This document shows, in pieces, positions 21,342 to 33,000 of a stretch of DNA of 64,000 bases. The notes beneath the pieces were generated by a model that had not been told where the DNA came from, did no database searches, and saw only the letters and a program-made list of their open reading frames with translations. Numbering within the stretch: the first letter of the stretch is position 1; the number at the start of each line of letters is the position of its first letter. Source of the stretch: Holtermannia corniformis (Eukaryota > Basidiomycota > Tremellomycetes > Holtermanniales); the NCBI GenBank assembly GCA_001599935.1, contig BCIJ01000005.1, forward strand, positions 558,001 to 622,000, given 5' to 3'. A program made the translations under genes and the position numbers.

Positions 21342-23211
21342 TCAAGCTGGGAATGGCGTCGTCAGTGGGGATAGAGATACCGCGAGAGCACCTACGAGGT
21401 CAAAGATTTCCTTTTCGGTCGTGACAATCTTCTCCGTGCCCTCGACTTGCCAGCCTGTAGCGATCAGTAGACGTCCATGCTGGATGGCAGAGCAACGCAC
21501 TCGAAGTCTATACACGCCGTTAGCTTGACTGACGATATCCGTACCCATGACGCACCTTTGCTTCCTCGCGCGTATCCTTCAACCCCATGGCGTACTCATT
21601 CAGCGTCCAACCCTTTTCAATCGCGCGCCGCCTCAAGATCTTCATCAGCTCGTCATCGCCCGTGTTGCCTAGCAGCATATAAGGTAGGCTCTGTGCGGGC
21701 GACAAGCGGATATCGATCTGGCGGTAGCGTGCTTTCGCGTCGTTTGGCAGTCTAGTCAGCGCCGAGAGCTTCTTGTCGCCTTTGAGTGATCAGTGGGTTG
21801 CGTGCGCAGTCGTTCCAAGAGAACGGACCAGAGCTGAAGACCTTGTCGCCTGAAAGCAGCTTGGCGCCAAACAACGCCGTCATGATTGATTTCATGAGTG
21901 CTTCGGGCACGACTTCGCCCAGCTTGTTGTATGAACTGCGCGGTGATCAGTTCCACCTCTCACTCGACCGGTCGAGTCTACGCACGGGTGCCACACGACC
22001 AGATCAATGTCCGAGCTCATGTTCTCGCCGCGGCGATACGAGCCCATGATCTCGAACTTGACTGTACAATCTCTCAGCGCCTCTGCCGACTCAAAGCCAA
22101 GCAACGCACGCTCAGGATTCTCCTTGGCCAAAGCACTCTCAATCAGCCCCTTGAAGATTGTAATCTCGGCGTGTGGGATCAAAGCCTCCATGTCTTCAAG
22201 GTGGCGAAGGCCGATCTGGAGGGCAAGTCTCAGCGCTCACGTTCTCGTATTCGGAATCACCGTACCTTTTGCGCATCCGTGAGCAGCTTGTGTGATTCAG
22301 GGATCGCTCGGAGATCCTCCAGCGTCCGGAACCCGTGGTCAACGCTGTGCTCTTGTCAGTGCTGTCGAGGTGGAGAGGGAGAGACGTACAGCGTGTTGGC
22401 GCGTTTCAGCCCGATGCCGTGAACGCGATGGAACAGGACTGCGGTACGCTTCTCGTCGCTGAGGTTGGCGAGGCGCTTGACGCTGCCTGTTTCGAGCAGT
22501 TCGCGGATCACGGCCCAGGTGACGCCGTTCTGTGATGAGTGAGCCCGGTCATGTGCACAGAGTCTCCCATTCGAATGCGGATACGCTCGAGGAACGAGTG
22601 CCAACTCACATCATCCGTCAGCACGGTCTCAATCTCGCCGACCGTGATAACCTCCTTGCGGACGCCATCAGTGCCCTCGGCAAGCAACGCGATCGCGCGA
22701 TGACCGTCTCGGTACATTGCGGATTCTTGACGGTACGAAAAGGAGAACCCTTGGTTAGCATCAGGCTATGACGAGAGACTAGGAGGGGGAGGGACTCACT
22801 ATCGAGGTGATTACCGAGGCTTCGCTCGATGCGCATGTCGCGCAGGGTCGAGAGGACGAGTTCGGTCCTAAGCGTGCGATTGGTGTAGCCTTGAGTCATG
22901 TCAGCGTAGACTGTGGGAGAGAGTAAGGACGTACCTGAGCCGAGGTCCTTGCGGAGTTTCTTGGCCACGAGCTCGCGCTGGCTCGCGGCGGCGATCCTCG
23001 AGTTTGAGAACGACCGGATCTGGCCGAGGAGCTTGAGGACGGGCTCGAGCGTTGCGAGGTGCTTGTGTGTTGCCGTCGCATTGTGCAAGAGCCCTGGGTG
23101 CATTCGTGAGAGGATGATACCCCTCCGCTGGCCTGTCGTGGCGAGGATCAACGCGTTCCTCGGGCGCAGCTGGCGTGGGAGCGAGGCGTTGACGCGTTGG
23201 ACGATGGACAT
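21342..23211 (-). CDS. DNA polymerase family X (Pol beta-like)
   Basis: Gap-filling/end-joining repair polymerase. The N-terminus is basic and hydroxylated (MSIVQRVNASLPRQLRPRNA), which could target mitochondria. The helix-hairpin-helix regions are LLETGSVKRLANLSDEKRTA and FHRVHGIGLKRANTLYV. The palm has IMGSYRRGENMSSDIDLVVW with the two metal-binding aspartates (DID), and RYRQIDIRLSPAQSLPYMLL supplying the third. The nucleotide-binding/thumb motif GWTLNEYAMGLKDTREEAK and TEKEIFDLVG follow. No BRCT domain is seen upstream, so it is closer to a minimal Pol beta/Pol IV form. The helical N-terminal lyase region is likely in PVLKLLGQIRSFSNSRIA but was not verified. The last 17 residues (after EIFDLVG) may be mis-spliced. 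Confidence 0.85.
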
Positions 23212-23834
23212 TGTCGAGTAAGCTTGGGACTGGTGACGGTTGCTGAGAGACTGTGGGAGCCTTCGAAAACGCGCGCATCCTTATACCCCTTGGGGATCAT
23301 TCAGCACAGACGAGCTGTCAGACAGCTGGCGACAGTGATCAGCGTCTGAAGGCTCAGGGCTGATAGGAGGTGAGCTCTGAGCGTGGGCTGTACCGGGTTT
23401 GATGGGACCTGGTGCTGGCTGGCTGTTATTGTTTGGTGAGGCGGATAGGGGGTGAGTAGGGCGGTGCGTCAGTAGGGTGAGACCGTGAGTGATCGTCTGC
23501 CTGTCAGCTGCCTGCCAGTCCTGCCTGTCTCTCGGCGTCAGTGTGTCCGAGCTGTCAGCGCCGAGAGCGAGGGTGGGATCCGGTGCGCTTAGGGGTTGGA
23601 TGGCGGCAAGATGCAGTGGAGGTCTGTGCGGGCGGTGGAATGACGTGTACTCCAATCTCGGTCGCTGCAACCCCTGCGATCGCCACCCAGTTCAGTCGCG
23701 GTCAGTGCAGCGCGCAAAAGCATCGCTTGATGGACAAGCATCACCTCAACCCGTCTGCACTCGGCAAGCACTGAACCCATCAACACGCTGGACGGCTTCA
23801 GCGTGCTGTAGCTGGCGGCGTCCCCACCAGCACC
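23212..23834. promoter_or_regulatory. region between divergent polymerase X and NIPA genes
   Basis: About 620 bp between divergent starts. Contains short GT/TG-rich stretches and repeated CTGCCTGTC-like words near 23499-23530 but no certain element. Presumed two promoters. Confidence 0.4.
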
Positions 23835-25893
23835 ATGCCGGATCAAGATGGTCCTGCCATCCCCGTGGCAGTCGGGATCATTGTCGGTCTGCTTGCATCG
23901 TTTGTGCAGTCGCTCGGTCAGTCGTGAGACATTATAGATGTAAGATTCACGCTAATGCACATTCAGGCTTGACGATCCAACGCAAGTCGCATCTCCAGGA
24001 CGAAGAGAAGCCGTTGGATGAACGGAAGAAGCCGCTACGAAGACCGTGCGTACTAGCAAACCCCGAGGCTGTGTATAGGCTGATGGCTCCGACCTGAAAT
24101 AGATTATGGCTGCTTGGTTTTGGTGAGCTGCTGCGTTCTTGGCCGACGTCATGCTAACTCTATCTAGCCATCTTCATCTCGTCAGCTCGTGCAACCCTCG
24201 TCTCCAGCAACGACTGACATCCCTATCAGCTCAAACCTCTTCGGCACAGTCTTCCAGATTGGTGCACTCCCCATCGTAGTCCTCGCACCGCTCGGGGCAG
24301 TCTCCCTACTGTGGAACGCCCTTCTCTCGCGCCTCCTCCTCGGCGATCTCTTCAGCCCAACAACAATGATCGGCACCTTCCTGATCGCGACAGGCGCGAC
24401 GTTGATTGCCGTGTTTGGCGTCGTGCCCGAACCAAACCACTCGCTGGACGAGTTGTTGCAGCTGTTTGCACGCGCCGGGTTCGTGGCCTATTTCGTGATC
24501 ATCGGGGTCGCGGTCGGCGCCGTTTTGATCCTGGTCAGTCTTTTGTATCGTGGCGACGATCCGTACAGGCTCATCGCTGCTAGGCGCACATTGTCGAATA
24601 CAGCATCCGACGCGCTCTGCTGCCAAAGTACGAACATGGCCAGGAAACCCCTCCGTTTTCACCTGCCCCTTCCGACTATGGCACACCGCAGCCGTCCATC
24701 TCCATCCCGTTCCGCCACCGCCAGTCGACACCGACTACCCTACCCGATACCAAACCATCCCCGCCGTCACATATCAACCTCCCCTCGGCCTCACCACAAC
24801 CCCTGCTGCCGCTCGCCCCAACATGTGCCCAGCAGAAATCCCTCACCCTCGTCGGACTCGCATACGCCGCTTGCTCGGGCACGCTCTCCGGCATGTGCCT
24901 CCTCTTTGCCAAATGCGCCGTCGAGCTCCTCATTCTCTCGGTCGACCACGCGCGCACCGGCAAAGGCGCAAACCAGTTTGCGAGGTTTCAGAGCTGGGTG
25001 CTCGTTGGCGGTCTGGGCGTCGCGGCCATCTTGCAGCTCGTCTATCTGAACCGTAGCTTGACGCTTGCGGGTCCAGCGATCATCTGCCCCCTTGCCTTTT
25101 GCTTTTACAACATCTCGAGCATCTTTGGTGAGTGCCTCTGTGTGCGTGCTTCGGCCAAAAGCTGATCGACTCAGATGGGCTTGTGTTCTACTCGCAGTTC
25201 TCGCGTCTGAAGGGGTATCAGATTAGTCTGGTCACCCTCGGCATCGTGGTGCTGCTGATCGGCGTCTGGTCAGTCTCGGCCATACAGCCCACCGGCGGCG
25301 GAGGCGTCGAGATCGGCACCTGGGCCGAGGACGCCTCGTCCGTCGCTAGCGATGAAGACGATGAGCGCCAAGACGAGCTCGAAGCAGGTGAAGGCGCCCG
25401 CCTCCTCGGTGCCTTCACCGACGAACCACTTTCAATCGACCCGCTCGCCCATCTGACGCCTCGGCTAACCGACGACTCGGTCTTTGTGTCACCGCCCACA
25501 TCCCCACTCTCACCACGCCACGCTCGCTTCCGTCCGCACCAACATCACCATCACCCACGCTACGGTACCCTCATCCCCGAGCTCGCACCGCAAGGCGCCC
25601 CCGCAGGGTTCACGATCGGGATCGGCGCCTCGAGTCCCGGCTTCGTCCTCCGTAGCGGCAGTATCAGCCATCCGGGGCGTGGCACGGGGGCGTGGCGTAG
25701 AACTCGGAGTCGGAGTGATGGCCATCTACTAGCTGCTGAACAGCAGCAGCAGCAGAGTGCGGTCGATGTGGAGCAGACGTTGCGTAGCTGGGAGGCCGAG
25801 CCGGCTCTGGGAACGCAGCACGGACAGGGGTTGATGGACCGGGTTAGGAGAGGCTTGGGTCTCAAGGGACGGATAAAGCTGCCGGATGCGTAG
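23835..25893 (+). CDS. NIPA-type magnesium transporter
   Basis: Membrane protein of the NIPA/DUF803 family, which carries magnesium in animals and fungi. The start MPDQDGPAIPVAVGIIVGLL enters the first membrane helix; LTIQRKSHLQDE follows after an intron. Then FGTVFQIGALPIVVLAPLGA, LWNALLSRLLLGDLFSPTTM, IGTFLIATGATLIAVFGVVP and YFVIIGVAVGAVLIL. A long Pro/Ser-rich loop (PSPPSHINLP) precedes AYAACSGTLSGMCLLFAKCA, QSWVLVGGLGVAAILQLVYL, GPAIICPLAFCFYNISSIF and ISLVTLGIVVLLIGVWSVSA. This is about nine helices, as in the family. The C-terminal tail of about 200 residues is cytosolic-looking, Ser/Pro-rich, with His and Gln runs (QHHHHPRYG, EQQQQQSA). At least five introns. Confidence 0.9.
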
Positions 25894-26070
25894 ATCATGC
25901 ATGTTGTGTATTTGTACCTTGGCTAGCTGGTTGTCGCACTCGATGCCATTCGACCCGGTGGGTCAAAGACGATTTACCACCCAGCCAGTCGCGGTGTTGC
26001 CACCGGAGCCTTGACCGTGAATTCACCGTCTCCCTGAAGCCTACAGCTTTAGAAGAAGAATTCCAATAGA

Positions 26071-26537
26071 ATGGTGCGTGGATGCGCCTCCGTTGCGTGT
26101 TGTACAACAATGGGACATGCTGACGTTGGTGCAGAACCCGCCGTCCTCACCGACCGTGCGCGACCATCATCTTGCAACCACGGTGATCGCTGACACGCAC
26201 AGTCCACGCCAGCAAGCAAAGCGGTGTCAAAGAAGCGTCAGCTCGAGCAAGAGATTGCGCATCTCGAAGCGCAACTGCGGTGCGTTGACCAAAGCAGACC
26301 GAGGCGGAGGTTGACTGCGTTCAGCGGACAAGACGCGAAAGCGATCGTGGATCGGCACATTGCGCTCCTGCATACGTACAACGAGATCAAGGATGCAGCG
26401 CAGACGCTGATTGGCAAGGTAGGAGTGTCCCTCGGTTCGGGAGACCATGGGCTGATAAACGTGTGTAGTATGCGCTCATCCACGGTCTCACTATTCGTGC
26501 GGTTCACGAGGAGCTGGAGCTGAGCTTGGTCGAGTGA
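26071..26537 (+). CDS. SWI5: Swi5/Sae3-type recombination mediator
   Basis: Small partner (with Sfr1/Mei5) that helps Rad51/Dmc1 strand exchange. Spliced length 125 residues. The diagnostic core is LHTYNEIKDAAQTLIGK joined after an intron (26419-26468) to YALIHGLTIRAVHEELELSL. The preceding coiled coil is SKKRQLEQEIAHLEAQLR, the heptad helix expected in Swi5. A 39-nt intron (26183-26221, GTGATC...AAAG with a CTGAC branch site) must be removed to pass an in-frame TGA. The N-terminal 38 residues (MVRGCASVACCTTMG...) look like a non-conserved extension; an internal ATG at 26110 is an alternative start. It lies 70 bp from the stop of convergent HOP1. Confidence 0.85.
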
Positions 26538-26607
26538 ACGAAGCGCTGGTGTGGACAATTGTACATGTAGAGATATTTTCACAAAGACGCCTACTCGCAC
26601 ACTCTCC

Positions 26608-29600
26608 TCAACCCTCCAACAACGTCACGTCGACCAGGGCTACCGCACGACTCGCTTTCGGCTGTCCAGCGAGCATCGTCCCGCCTTCAGAGTCCTCGAC
26701 GTGTTTGATCTGGCCCTCGGGCGGTGCGTCTTGCGTCTTGGCCAGGCGCTCACTCCGCCGAGGAGCCGAAGATCCACTCGCAGGGGTTTCCGCTGAAGTC
26801 TCCGACTGATTCTGTTCCCGTCGATCAATCCAAGGCATCGTCAGGCCGGTAGATGCACTGACCGCAAGTTCGCGAGCCTTTTGGACGTAGGCTTCTCCCT
26901 GCTGGCAGTCGGGTCCAAAGTAGGTCTTGTACAGTCTTTGGAGCTCGGGACTCTTGACGACGACGTGTACTGCTGTATTGAGCTTTGTTAGCTCTGTCGA
27001 CGGTCAACAAATGACGGGCGGTACCTTTGACCTTCTTACGACCCTTGGTAGGCGGTTTGAGGGTGTAGAAACCTGCACATTGGAGCTGTGGACCATTCAC
27101 CCTTGTCAGCTGACGTACCGCTAGAGATGAGGTGATCAAGTTGGATCTTGGCGGACTACAGGGTGGTCAGTCGTCAGGAGAGGGCTACTTGACCGCGCGA
27201 CGAGCCTTCGCGTCGGCTGCTGTAATCGAGGTTTAGCGCGTACAGTACGAGGGTAGAGAAAGGATCCCACCAAGCTGCTGCTGCACCTGCTTGAGAGTTG
27301 GCGGGTGCGCGCCCGGCAAGCGGTCGGCCCAGAACGCAGTCAGCAAGCGCCTGACGGTGTCAATCTAGCTCGTTGCGCCGCTGACAATGAGCTGACCGGA
27401 ATTGGCAGAACGTCTTGATGTCCGCTGCGAAGCGCTGCTTGACGACTGGATCGGCGTGCTGGAGAATGGGCTGAATAATGCAGCCCAGGCAGATCAAGGT
27501 TGCCGGAGGTTGCGAGGGTGAGGGATAGCTGATGCCTCTATCAGTCGCTCATCTGGTACATGAACTCAAGCTTACCCCGAACACACAGCGTGGAGCCATG
27601 TCGAGCACTCGTCGCACTGATACCAGTCGCCATCGTTCTCCTTGTCACCGCACGGGCACCCGGGAGCGTCCGCGTTCAGCGCGCCATTTGCCCTGGAGCC
27701 CACAACCATGGCCGAGGTGCGCTGTACCAGAGCGTCGACGACATGATCTAGATCCGTCAGTTGGGAGCTCTGCGTGCTCTCCATCTCGACATCGACGGCG
27801 AGCGCGGCTTCTTCTCTCTGCTTGTCGAGCAGCGCATATGTCTCCGGCCCGTGAGAGGTCGCCACTGTTTGCGTATACTGAGCAACAATCTCATCTGCTG
27901 ATGCTGCAGGACCGTGCGTTGCAGCGTCGTGCTCTTGCGCTTTGGTGTTTTGACATGCACGTTGCTCGAGAGTAGCGGCTTCAGTCGTACTTGCCAGTTG
28001 CGCTTTGGCAGTGATCAGCTGAGTGGGCGATAGCAACCTTGGAACTGCGTGCGCCTGCGTGTGATCAGTACACTTATATATCTTGTGGCTGCTGGTGCTC
28101 ACCGTGTTGGACGGGAATACCGCGCCGAAGCCGTTCGCTGCACCGAAGACAAGAGAGCGATCACGCTTGTCGCTGTTGACCTCGTCGAGCTTGTCGACAT
28201 CCATGTCAGCTATCAAAGGTAGTACCGGGAGCCAAGTGCCATCGGCGAGTTTTTGCGCGATCGGCTTGACGACAGTAGAACCTGGAGCGGCAGGAGGCAT
28301 GCGATCTCCCGCGAGCTAATCGTTGTTAGCGACGCCGCTATCTAGTATACTCACCGACTCGGCATCCTGCACAATGGGTCAGCGCTTACTGCTGCTAGCC
28401 CCTGCAAGCTCACCCATATTGTCATCCTCTTCTTCGCGTCTTCCTGCATGATCTCATCTTCATCTTGGCGACGCTTGCGGCCAAGTCCTTCATATGCTTG
28501 CAGCCCCATCCCATATACCTGCCCTGCATGAGGGTCAGGTACGGGCAGGTAGTCGATGATGGACGCTGTCTTGATCGCAACACTGAGGCGCTATGTCAGC
28601 TACCTATGGAGAAGGTTGCAAGCAGCACACTCACCCATGGTACCCTGTCGCGATACTGCCAACCGAGATCATTTCCGGGACTTCATCTGCGCTGTGTGTA
28701 GCGAAGTGGAGGCGTTCGTCTGTCGGGCAGCGCTTGAAGCAGGGCGGCTCGTAGCTGCGGCATATGTGTTAGTGACTGTGAGGCGAATGACGGGCATGAT
28801 AGATGACGCTGTAACGCACTCTGCAGGTGTATGCGATAGGTAGTAAAGCTTGAGATCCATGTGACGGGTCTGCGGCAGTTCCGAGAGATTCTGGGTGATG
28901 GCGATCAAGTTGCGAATGAGATTCTGCGAGGTATGTGGAGTTAACAGCGCGATTCAGGTGTGTTCTCGAGCTCCACACACCCTAGTGGCTCCCTTGAGGG
29001 CACCCGTCGTCCACTGCTGCTCGAGTCCGCCGAAAACACCGATAGGAATTGCCCCGTTACGCGACTGCCGCTGGCTTAGAGCTTTGTGCAGCGCGCGGTG
29101 TGGTAGACGTACGCCGTGCACAACCATACTGACGCCGGGCTCTCCATCAGCATCTTGGGCTTGTGCGTACGTGAACCGAATTGTGTAGCTCTCGATGATG
29201 CTACTGAGTGTTAGTCCTACGTACTCTCAACAGCGATACACATGCTTGCTGGGCTCTTCAGGGTTCTAGGCGGTCCCGTTAGCTACAGTCCCAGCAACTG
29301 CAATCATGAAGGACCGATAACACGCACGAGTAGGATGATGAAGCTCAGATGACTGAGATATCCACGCTTGACAGCATCTACGACACCCAGCTCCTGTGAG
29401 GGTCAACGTCAGCGGGATGTACCCCTGCCAAATCAGCGACGAACGATCCAGTCGAGCATTTGATCGCCTTCAGATCTGCGAGCGGTCAGTATCCACCGCA
29501 CTGCGGCTTGCAACGTCGTACGAGTAGCCTCTCTTGATGGCTTTGACCCTCACCCCTTTGCTTGGCTTGGGGTTGTTATTGTCTGGCTGAGAGCTCGTTG

Positions 29601-29870
29601 GTAACTCTGAAGCGCCTACGTGGGTGTCGATGAAGTTGTCATCTGGCAGTAGTCCGCTGAGAGCGCTCTGTTAGCCATGGTCGACTGACGATGACTCATT
29701 CAAGCAACGCACCGCAGGTAGGTGATACAGCCCAAACTCGTCGTGAGCAACATCTGCACGGTCTGCAAGCTCTGCTCCAAAGACACGACTGACACGGCCG
29801 CCTCCTGTGAGACCGACACCGTCTGCTTTGCCGGAGTCTTGTTGGGCTTTACGCGCAGAGCGACGGGCAT
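26608..29870 (-). CDS. HOP1: meiotic chromosome axis protein Hop1 (HORMA + PHD)
   Basis: Meiosis-specific axis protein that promotes double-strand breaks and interhomologue recombination. Start MPVALRVKPNKTPAKQTVSV. The HORMA domain follows in many exons: SLEQSLQTVQMLLTTSLGCI, GLLPDDNFIDTHVG, GVRVKAIKRGYSYD, NPEEPSKHVYRC, ESYTIRFTYAQAQDADGEPG and NLIRNLIAITQNLSELPQTR. It ends LKLYYLSHTPAE and a following helix. A linker (QKLADGTWLPVLPLIADMDV) leads to a PHD finger, CPCGDKENDGDWYQCDECST then WLHAVCSG. The C-terminal region includes SPELQRLYKTYFGPDCQQGE and a basic/Ser tail (PRRSERLAKTQDAPPEGQIK). Exon borders in the middle (about 27140-27570 and 28320-29700) are approximate. Divergent from MSH4 with 179 bp between starts. 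Confidence 0.85.
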
Positions 29871-30049
29871 GGTGTAGCTGCCCTGCAGAGACTGCTTGTA
29901 CGGCTGCTTGCCGCGTCGGACAGTGCGACTCGTGATGGAACAGGACGCGCACGGACGCGTCTGTGCGGATCCTTCCCAACCCATCCTGTCGATCTGCCTT
30001 TCGGGTGGCAACCAGATTAACGTCCATCTCAGCGAAGAGAGAGTCGGCC
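29871..30049. promoter_or_regulatory. bidirectional HOP1-MSH4 promoter with an MluI box
   Basis: A 179-bp region between the two divergent meiotic gene starts. It contains ACGCGT at 29955-29960 inside a short imperfect tandem (GGACGCGCACGGACGCGTC, 29943-29961). ACGCGT is the MCB element bound by MBF-type factors, which in fission yeast also drive premeiotic genes. One hexamer in 179 bp could occur by chance. Confidence 0.55.
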
Positions 30050-33000
30050 ATGTACCAGGGCACCTCAATCGCTCGGCCTGAAAGCCGCTACGGTCGACCG
30101 CCGAGCACAAGACCAGGGACGAGGGCGTCACAGCGGCCGGGCGACGAAAAGGGTAGTCACATTGTCGCAGTGACCTGTTCGCAAGGGACAGGACTGGACA
30201 TTGGGATCGCTGCATGGGACGCAATCACTGGCCGGGTATGCTTGGTGCTCTACGATCTTGACCCGCTGACACCAGTCGCAGGTCACAGTAACTCAAGTGC
30301 GGCCAGTGGTGAATTCGACGTTGACTTGCTGACGCACCTTGCAAACAGATCGCAGACACCCACAGTTCGTACTCGAGCCTTCACAGGTCATGATCAACGA
30401 CTGATGATGAGATCAGCTTACGCTAGAACACTGCATCACTTGACAATCTACCTACCCAAGCTCGTCCTTGTGCCAGACACTCTGCTCCCAGCTCCAGCTC
30501 CTGCCGGCCGCCGTGCGAAGTATCACAGAAGGGATGAGCCGGCGGTGCTGGTGTCCCGAATCGAGGACGAGTTTCCGCTGACCTGTGAGCCCGTCGCAAG
30601 AGTGCACTGGAGTGCCGAAGCCGGTGCGATTCTCCGACCAGTGATCCAGCCCATGTGTGTTGACGTCTTGATAGGGAAGCAGTTCATCGAGGCACTGTCC
30701 ATCACCGACGACGTTGACGACGACGCTGGTCTGACAACCTTCAAGATGGCGACCGCCATGGCTGTGGCCGACAAGTCGGTGTTGATCTTGTCCGATTTGA
30801 CCTGCTGACCAAGAGGCGCAGACACTTTGCACTTTGCGCGGCATCCGCTCTCTTCAAGTACCTTGAGCTCAAACAAGGCGACATCTTTGGTCCAGGAACC
30901 CTTCTCATCCAATACGCAGCACTCGAGGGTGCGTGCTTAGGTGATTGCAAGCGGGTCATGACGCTCAGCTGGCGTCGGTCACAGGGACAATGTTCATCGA
31001 CCACGAGACGGCGGCAAACCTGGAGCTAGTCAGTAACAGCCTATCGGCTAGAAGCAAAGACACTCTTTTTGGTGCGTGCGACCTGAAGGACGAAGCAGCA
31101 AGTTCGTGACTCACCTTGACCTAGGGGCTTTGAACCACACCAAGACGCCCATGGCAGCACGTCTGCTGAGATCAGCAATCCTGCAGCCATTCGCCGGTGC
31201 GTCAGGCGATTCGATCACAGCCCGTCGTGACTTGTCCTTAGTTGAGGCTCACATCAACCGCCGATTGGACGCAGTCGAAGGTGCGCTCACTTGCTTTCAT
31301 CAAAACGTGTTATTGAGTCTTTACGCAGAGCTTACCAGCGACCAAGAGCTGTTTGAAGGCTTGCAACAAGCACTGTCCGCTCTACCGAGTGTCAGTGGCA
31401 ACCTATCGAGATCGAGATGACCTTGACGAAAAGGACAGTACGACCTCGAGAAACTCACAGCGAGTGTAAGTAGCTCTAGGGACCGCTCTAAATCGAAATC
31501 TTACGACCCGCGCCGTAGTTGATCACAAAGAAAGCCAAGCAAGACCCACAGATTTGCAGCACCGTCATCTCGATCTTGCTCCAGCTTCGCCAAGTACTTG
31601 CCGCGCTTCCCGCCTTGGTCGACGCTGTGTGCACTTCACGCAGCAGGCTGCTGCAAGCAGTTGGCATGGTCAGTCATACCCATGATCGAATCCACAAGCG
31701 GCAGACTGACAAGATGCACCAGTGCTTGTCCGACCATCGCTGTGATGCCATGCAGCAGCTTATCTCTGGTGAGACGGTGACTGCGAGGGAAGCGACTGAC
31801 CGGACTCCAGACACCCTGGAGCACGAGGCCAGGAGCCGTAAAGGGGGTCAAGCGCACAGGAACGCCTCTCTGTTCGCTGTGAGAGCCGACTTGAACAAGC
31901 TCCTTGACGTTGCGAGGGTGTCGTATCGGGAAAACTGTGATGATGTGGAGAATGGTTAGTCCATTCTGGCCTCTGGTAAGCCCTGGTGACCCAAACGCAG
32001 TCTGTGCGGAGATCAATGGTTAGTCGCAAACGACCGCCTCAATGTCAGCGTTCAGCCCGCGGCCGCGCAGAACAATACGGAGTGCCGTGCAAGTTGGTTT
32101 ACCACTCCAATCGTTGGTTCCTGGAGACAAGCCATGTGAACGCAAACCTACCAGTCGACTTCATCAATGTGACGCGGAGATCGGGCAGGTATGCGTTTTG
32201 ACGTTGGTCGCTGTCTCGCAGAAATACTAAGCGCCGCAGATTGCGCTTCACTCACCCGTCAATCGTCCGTGATTCCATGCCTGTTGCCGACAAACCTGAC
32301 CAAATGCAGGTCAAGCTGAACGCCCGACTGTGCGACAGTGAGGAAGAAATCTTGCTGCTTAGCGGTTCAATTGTCAACAAGCTTCGGGACGACATCGTGC
32401 AGCATGTTGGGTGCCTGTACGCAGTCTCCGAGGCTGTTCGTCAATGATGACTCGGTGACAAATAAAGACTAACCTGGACAGATCTCGCTCGTCGACATGC
32501 TTTGGGGATTCGCTGACTACGCCATATGTGAGTGTGGCGCGCCAGACTTACACAAAGGGGTTGCTGATCCATCAACAGCTACCTCGAGCGTTCGGCCTGA
32601 ATTTGTTGATACGCTGGCCGCGAGTTTGACCGAGTATGCGTCTTTCTCCCTGACTTGCGCCACAGATCAGTCAGGGGCGTCATGCAATCTTGGAGAAGAA
32701 ACTACCGGCCGGCGCCCTCGTCGCAAACGACTGGTAAGTTGCCGTGATATGTTGCACTCCTTGGGTGAACCTACCATCAGCTACGCGGAGGACGGAACTG
32801 CGACATTCCAGCTGATCGGCGGCCCGAAGTGATTGCTCTCGCTAGCTATCATGCTTGTCAGCTGAAACCATCAACAGCATGGCAGGCAAGACGACTTACC
32901 TCAAGATGATTGGCCTTGTGACCGTGCAGGCAATGCTCGGCTGCTTCGTGCCCGCAGCATACGCCAGTATTCGTTTACATGATGCGCTACTGTCCAAATT

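Noticed and set aside
22007..22422. Plus-strand frames opposite the polymerase X palm domain
   Set aside because: The minus strand encodes GSYRRG and SDIDLVVW; the plus frames are shadows.
25730..25760. CAG repeat near 25737 as a microsatellite
   Set aside because: It encodes the short Gln run in the NIPA tail and is only about six units long.
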